The translations under genes were made by a program, and so were the position numbers. From JAHRVQ01 sp964548025 (GTDB taxonomy: Bacteria; Pseudomonadota; Gammaproteobacteria; Pseudomonadales; Azotimanducaceae), in assembly GCA_964548025.1 (NCBI GenBank), contig CAZJRI010000024.1, positions 1 through 47,746 on the forward strand: 47,746 bases of DNA. Reading direction: 5' to 3'. Within the stretch, counting starts at the first letter, position 1; the number at the start of each line of letters is the position of its first letter. The notes under the pieces were generated by a model that had not been told where the DNA came from, did no database searches, and was given only the letters and a program-made list of their open reading frames with translations. Shown piece after piece: positions 43,465-47,746 of this stretch.

Positions 43465-46038
43465 CTATGATGTCTCGACAATATTGACCACCGGTATCGT
43501 CACACTGTTTGCACTTGCCAGGAATGATTCAATCTGGTCAAAGTTAAGATAGCGATAAATATCTTCATGCATGGTGTCCAGCGCTCCGGCGTAACCCAGA
43601 TACTCTTCTGTGGTGGGTAACCTGCCCAGAATGCTGGCTACCGATGCCAACTCTGCAGATGCCAGATAGACGTCTGCACCATCACCCAGGCGATTTGGAA
43701 AGTTCCTGGTTGAGGTAGAGACACAGGTTGTATCCGCGGCTACCCGTGCCTGATTACCCATGCAGAGTGAGCAACCTGGCATTTCGGTTCTGGCACCAGC
43801 ACTGGCAAATATGTTGTAAACGCCTTCCTCTCTTAATTGAAATTCGTCCATCTTGGTAGGCGGAGTAATCCATAGACGGGTAGGGATGGACTCGGCTTGT
43901 TCCAGCATACTTGCTGCTGCGCGGAAATGACCTATATTGGTCATGCATGAACCAATGAAAACCTCATCAATTTTGGTACCGGCAACATCTGAGAGTGTTC
44001 TGACATCATCCGGATCATTAGGGCATGCAAGTAGTGGCTCCTTGATTTCGTTCAGGTCTATTTCGATAATCTCAGCGTATTCAGCGTTGTCATCAGGTTC
44101 GAGGAGTACCGGGTCAGCCAGCCATTCCTCCATTGCTTCAACTCGACGACTCAGTGTTCTGGGGTCGCCATAGCCTTCTGAAATCATCCATTTCAGCAGT
44201 ACGATATTGGAACCGATATATTCAATTATGGGTTCTTTCCCGAGCCTGATGGTGCAACCACCAGCCGAGCGTTCAGCAGAGGCATCACTTATTTCAAAAG
44301 CCTGTTCAACCTTCAGGTCGGGCAATCCTTCAATTTCGAGAATTCGACCGCTGAAGACATTTTTCTTGCCAGCTTTCTCAACCGTGAGCAATCCTCGCTG
44401 GATGGCTGCGTAAGGGATTGCATTGACCAGATCGCGCAATGTTATTCCAGGTTGCATCTCGCCTTTAAATCTGACTAGTACGGATTCCGGCATATCAAGG
44501 GGCATAACACCGAGTGCGGCTGCGAAAGCAACCAGCCCTGAACCTGCCGGAAAGCTGATACCCATTGGGAATCTTGTATGAGAATCACCACCTGTACCAA
44601 CGGTATCGGGTAGCAGCATTCGATTTAACCACGAATGGATAATGCCATCACCAGGTCGAAGCGCTACACCACCTCGGGTCTGGATAAAATCGGGTAATGT
44701 ATGTTGTGTGTCGATATCAATCGGTTTTGGATAGGCAGCGGTATGGCAGAATGATTGCATGACCAGTCCTGCATTAAAGCCAAGACAGGCGAGTTCCTTC
44801 AGTTCATCCCGGGTCATGGGACCTGTCGTGTCTTGAGATCCGACTGTTGTCATTGCTGGTTCACAATAAGTGCCTGGTCTTATACCTTCTACCTGGCAGG
44901 CTTTGCCGACTATTTTCTGTGCGAGCGTAAATCCTTTGTCGGATTCTTCGGCTGGTACTGGTTTTCTGAACGCATCGCTGGGCTCAAGTCCCAATGCTTC
45001 ACGGGCTTTGTTGGTGAGTCCACGACCAATGATCAGCGGTATTCGCCCACCGGCCTGTACCTCATCGAGCAAGACATCGGTCGCGAGTGTGAATTCTGAA
45101 ATCTGATCTCCTGATTCGTTCGTAATCCTGCCCTCATAGGGATGGACGGTTACAACATCCCCCGTGGACATTCCACTGACGTCACATTCAATTGGCAGTG
45201 CACCGGCGTCTTCCATGGTATTAAAAAATATCGGTGCAATCTTACCCCCCAATACGACGCCACCATCACGCTTGTTGGGTATATTGGGTATATCGTCGCC
45301 GAGATGCCATAACACAGAATTGGTTGCAGATTTTCTCGATGAGCCTGTACCCACAACATCACCGACGTAGGCTACCGGATTACCGTTGTTTTTTAGCTGG
45401 TCAATTGTTTCAAGGGGTTTGTCCATGGCTTTGCTTAACATCGCCAGTGCATGCAGAGGTATATCAGGTCTGCTCCAGGCGTCACCAGCCGGTGACAAAT
45501 CGTCGGTATTGGTTTCTCCGTCTACCTTGAAAACTGTCACTTTGATTTCATCCGGCACTTTTTCTTTCTCGGTAAACCATTGGGCATCGGCCCAGGATTG
45601 CAGCACGGCTTTCGCATAGTCGTTGGACTTGGATTTTTCTACAACGTCATGAAATGCATCGAACATGAGGAGGGTTTTTGACAGGCACTTTGCAGCGATT
45701 GATGCGACGTCTTCGTCATCTAATAGTTCTATAAGAGAATTGATATTGTATCCACCAAGCATTGTCCCCAATAATTCAGTGGCTTTGGCCTTGTCAATTA
45801 GCGGAGACTGGGATTCTCCCTTGGCAATTGAAGTCAGAAATCCTGCTTTAATGTATGCAGCATCATCAACACCTGCTGGAATCCTGTTTACCAGAAGATC
45901 AATGATAAAGTCTTCTTCACCTGAAGGTGGGTCTTTCAATAGCGCCACCAAGTCGTTAACCTGTTCGGCAGACAGTGGCTTTGGGTCAATTCCTTGCTGC
46001 GAACGTTCGGCAACATGTTGTCGATATGCTTCTAGCAC
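43465..46038 (-). CDS. acnB: Aconitate hydratase B
   Basis: 857 residues (E. coli 865). It interconverts citrate and isocitrate through a [4Fe-4S] cluster. The N-terminus MLEAYRQHVAERSQQGIDPK matches AcnB, with HEAT-like and swivel domains before the catalytic domains. Cluster Cys residues are in GSCMTNIGHFRAA and PGCSLCMGNQ. The start is GTG with AAGGAT eight bases upstream. AcnB is the main TCA aconitase in gammaproteobacteria; it completes, with gltA, sdh and suc genes, most of the cycle in this window. Confidence 0.96.
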   Translation of the reverse strand: MLEAYRQHVAERSQQGIDPKPLSAEQVNDLVALLKDPPSGEEDFIIDLLVNRIPAGVDDAAYIKAGFLTSIAKGESQSPLIDKAKATELLGTMLGGYNINSLIELLDDEDVASIAAKCLSKTLLMFDAFHDVVEKSKSNDYAKAVLQSWADAQWFTEKEKVPDEIKVTVFKVDGETNTDDLSPAGDAWSRPDIPLHALAMLSKAMDKPLETIDQLKNNGNPVAYVGDVVGTGSSRKSATNSVLWHLGDDIPNIPNKRDGGVVLGGKIAPIFFNTMEDAGALPIECDVSGMSTGDVVTVHPYEGRITNESGDQISEFTLATDVLLDEVQAGGRIPLIIGRGLTNKAREALGLEPSDAFRKPVPAEESDKGFTLAQKIVGKACQVEGIRPGTYCEPAMTTVGSQDTTGPMTRDELKELACLGFNAGLVMQSFCHTAAYPKPIDIDTQHTLPDFIQTRGGVALRPGDGIIHSWLNRMLLPDTVGTGGDSHTRFPMGISFPAGSGLVAFAAALGVMPLDMPESVLVRFKGEMQPGITLRDLVNAIPYAAIQRGLLTVEKAGKKNVFSGRILEIEGLPDLKVEQAFEISDASAERSAGGCTIRLGKEPIIEYIGSNIVLLKWMISEGYGDPRTLSRRVEAMEEWLADPVLLEPDDNAEYAEIIEIDLNEIKEPLLACPNDPDDVRTLSDVAGTKIDEVFIGSCMTNIGHFRAAASMLEQAESIPTRLWITPPTKMDEFQLREEGVYNIFASAGARTEMPGCSLCMGNQARVAADTTCVSTSTRNFPNRLGDGADVYLASAELASVASILGRLPTTEEYLGYAGALDTMHEDIYRYLNFDQIESFLASANSVTIPVVNIVETS

Positions 46039-46092
46039 AACTTGTATCCTTCTAAGAAATTTAATATCAGGGGAAGATTGATCACGGGTAGT

Positions 46093-46116
46093 CCTACTCG
46101 GGGGAGCCTACTCGGG
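46093..46116. repeat. CCTACTCGGG direct repeat in the acnB-miaE spacer
   Basis: Two exact copies of CCTACTCGGG at 46093-46102 and 46107-46116, with centres 14 bases apart, in the divergent spacer. A short GCCC...GGGC hairpin follows at about 46119-46134. It may be a regulator site for acnB or miaE, or chance. Confidence 0.4.
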
Positions 46117-46196
46117 CGGCCCTAAAAACGGGGCTAAGTTTACCTGAATGCGCTGCCAAAGTTAAGTTTTCGAAGCGCCAGTGGATTGCTGAAATC

Positions 46197-46787
46197 ATGA
46201 ATGCAGAACAGTTTCTCTATTGTGAAACCCCCGACAGTTGGCTGTCTTCAGTTGTTGATAATCTCGACCTGCTATTGATTGATCATGCGAACTGTGAGAA
46301 GAAAGCCGCTTCCACGCCACTGGGTCTGATGCATCGATATACTGAAAGATCAGACATGATCGTGAAGTTGTCCAGGGTCGCTAGAGAGGAATTGCGACAT
46401 TTTGAGCAGGTACTCGGTATTATGGGCAAGCGTAATATCGAATACAGAAGATTGTCACCGTCACGATACGCAGAGCGACTAAGAAGCGATCTGAGAACCC
46501 ATGAACCGGCGAGGCTTGTCGATACCCTGATTGTTTCAGGAATTATTGAGGCCAGGAGTTGTGAAAGGTTCGGCCGACTTCTCGAAGTGTTGGATGATGA
46601 GCTTACCGATTTTTATGCTTCTCTGCTGAAATCAGAATCAAGACACTTCAATTTGTATATTGCTCTCGCTGAGAAAGCCGCCGGAGAATCCATAGCGGAG
46701 CGGGTAGAAGTATTCCTGAAGCAGGATCAACGACTCGTCACCGAGCCGGATGAGCACTTCCGGTTTCATAGCGGACCGGTAGGCTAA
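46197..46787 (+). CDS. miaE: tRNA-(ms2io6A)-hydroxylase MiaE
   Basis: 196 residues. It is a ferritin-like di-iron enzyme that hydroxylates the isopentenyl group of ms2i6A37 in tRNA. The metal-ligand stretches are visible: LLIDHANCEKKAASTPLGLM, REELRHFEQVLGIM and, in the second half, SGIIEARSCERF and ESRHFNLYIALA. The start ATG is near the N-terminal motif; no strong ribosome site is seen. It is a single gene between acnB and lpxH, both on the other strand. miaE has a patchy distribution and marks gammaproteobacteria such as Pseudomonas and Salmonella. Confidence 0.93.
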   Translation: MNAEQFLYCETPDSWLSSVVDNLDLLLIDHANCEKKAASTPLGLMHRYTERSDMIVKLSRVAREELRHFEQVLGIMGKRNIEYRRLSPSRYAERLRSDLRTHEPARLVDTLIVSGIIEARSCERFGRLLEVLDDELTDFYASLLKSESRHFNLYIALAEKAAGESIAERVEVFLKQDQRLVTEPDEHFRFHSGPVG

Positions 46788-46792
46788 CAAGA

Positions 46793-47515
46793 TCAGGTGG
46801 TCGCGATTTCAAAGGACTTGAGCTGAAAGCCATTCTCGTCGCAGATCAGGTACCAGCCGAGTTCGCTCCAGTCACCGAGAACAATTCGTTCAGCCTCTCT
46901 CCCATTCATATCAAGTGAGTGGATTTGAGGCCTGTGAGTATGGCCATGAATCATTCTTGTGACGTCAAATTGCTGCATTATCTTTACTACCTCAGCGGGC
47001 GTTACGTCCATAATGTCGTCTGCCGTTTCTTGAACGTGCTCGTTGCTGCGACTACGCAGGCTATTAGCAAAGGCCTGGCGTTCCTCGATTGATTTTGACA
47101 GAAAATCAGACTGGAAAGCCTCATTGCGAAGAATCAGCCGGGTTTTCATGTATTCCTCATCTCGAGTACAAAGGCTGTCGCCGTGCATCAAGAGCACTGA
47201 TTCTCCGTTGATTTCAACCTGGCACGGGTCATCGAGCAGGACAGCCCCCGATTGTTTGCTGAATGTATCTCCCAGCAGAAAATCCCGATTACCGTGCATA
47301 ATGTAAACCGGGATTTTCACTGCAGAAACTGCATCAATGATCTTCTTGTTAAATGCAGATTCGTGATCGTCCCCAAGCCAGACCTCGAAGAAGTCGCCCA
47401 GAATATAAAGTGCCGTGGCATTGTTAGTTTTTTCCGTAAGGAATGTCAGAAATGCCGATACAGTTGCGGGTCGGGACTGGTCCAGATGAAGGTCTGAAAT
47501 AAAGAGAGTAGTCAT
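46793..47515 (-). CDS. lpxH: UDP-2,3-diacylglucosamine diphosphatase
   Basis: 240 residues (E. coli 240). It cleaves UDP-2,3-diacylglucosamine to lipid X in lipid A synthesis, at the inner face of the membrane. Calcineurin-type metal motifs are complete: FISDLHLDQSRP, LGDFFEVWLGDD, MHGNRDFLLG, MHGDSLCT and IHGHTHRP. Presence of LpxH fits an LPS-bearing gammaproteobacterium. The gene ends five bases after the convergent miaE stop. Confidence 0.95.
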   Translation of the reverse strand: MTTLFISDLHLDQSRPATVSAFLTFLTEKTNNATALYILGDFFEVWLGDDHESAFNKKIIDAVSAVKIPVYIMHGNRDFLLGDTFSKQSGAVLLDDPCQVEINGESVLLMHGDSLCTRDEEYMKTRLILRNEAFQSDFLSKSIEERQAFANSLRSRSNEHVQETADDIMDVTPAEVVKIMQQFDVTRMIHGHTHRPQIHSLDMNGREAERIVLGDWSELGWYLICDENGFQLKSFEIATT

Positions 47516-47573
47516 GTACTGCTTCCTGCTAGAAACTGGTTGTTGTTGATGGTTTGATTTTATGCCTATTCGT

Positions 47574-47603
47574 TTGACGGCTCAGGGTGTCCCCAAGTAG
47601 AAT
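47574..47603 (+). promoter_or_regulatory. Strong sigma-70 promoter for the tRNA-Pro
   Basis: TTGACG at 47574-47579 (five of six) and TAGAAT at 47598-47603 (five of six) with an 18-base spacer. The GC-rich discriminator GCGCCC follows at once, as in promoters shut down by ppGpp. Transcription would start near 47610, about 83 bases ahead of the tRNA. Confidence 0.7.
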
Positions 47604-47692
47604 GCGCCCTCTCAAATCGGAGGTGACGGACACTTTCGGTTGTATGTTGTGTATTATCTGGTGCTTATAACGTCGTGCGCAACTGTGATTTT

Positions 47693-47746
47693 CGGGGTAT
47701 AGCGCAGTCTGGTAGCGCGCCTGCTTTGGGAGCAGGATGTCGGGAG
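47693..47746 (+). tRNA. tRNA-Pro(TGG), 3' end beyond the window
   Basis: The first 54 bases of a tRNA: acceptor arm CGGGGTA, D-arm GCGCAGTCTGGTAGCGC, anticodon arm CCTGC-TTTGGGA-GCAGG with anticodon TGG, and the start of the variable and T arms. C at position 1 is usual for bacterial tRNA-Pro. The T-loop and acceptor 3' strand are cut off by the window edge. Confidence 0.93.

Overview
The window reads as ordinary chromosome of a free-living, aerobic gammaproteobacterium, probably near the Pseudomonas, Cellvibrio or OMG-type lineages. Three things point that way. The TCA block runs gltA (divergent), sdhCDAB, sucAB, lpd, sucCD, as in Pseudomonas. A second block runs LysR, asd, fimV, truA, trpF, trpB, trpA, folC, dedD/SPOR, cvpA, purF. 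The window also carries lpxH, miaE, acnB, sixA, a TgpA-type transglutaminase and a hexameric-type citrate synthase. I see no phage, insertion sequence, CRISPR array, integrase or plasmid gene, so this is core rather than accessory DNA.

Layout. 0-5 kb: the tail of an unidentified gene, a CoxE-like VWA protein with a repetitive acidic linker, an acyl-CoA dehydrogenase, a GH172/DUF2961 protein and a small HTH-plus-receiver protein. 4.8-18.2 kb: ppiB and gltA on the minus strand, then sdhCDAB, sucA, sucB, lpdA, sucC, sucD on the plus strand; together these cover citrate synthase, 2-oxoglutarate dehydrogenase, succinyl-CoA synthetase and succinate dehydrogenase. 18.2-22.6 kb: htpG behind a near-consensus sigma-32 promoter, convergent with a DUF1631 gene. 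22.8-27.9 kb: gpsA-sixA-DUF4892, folE, aroC and a LysR regulator. 28.0-39.3 kb: asd, fimV, truA, trpFBA, folC, SPOR protein, cvpA, purF. 39.4-43.4 kb: MoxR ATPase, DUF58, TgpA transglutaminase. 43.5-47.7 kb: acnB, miaE, lpxH and a tRNA-Pro cut by the window edge.

Points that stand out: (1) sucA is split by an apparent one-base deletion in its C-terminal third; (2) the sucA leader holds four 24-bp tandem repeats whose half-sites can pair in two alternative registers, and the same stretch forms an unlisted 48-codon ORF just after a perfect TATAAT; (3) TrpA has Glu at the position of catalytic Asp60; (4) FimV carries twelve 30-bp acidic repeats; (5) the HTH-receiver protein has an unusual domain order. 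I did not find a convincing new multi-gene system. The sucA leader is the best candidate for something undescribed. All functional assignments come from recognising motifs and gene order by eye; no database search was run.
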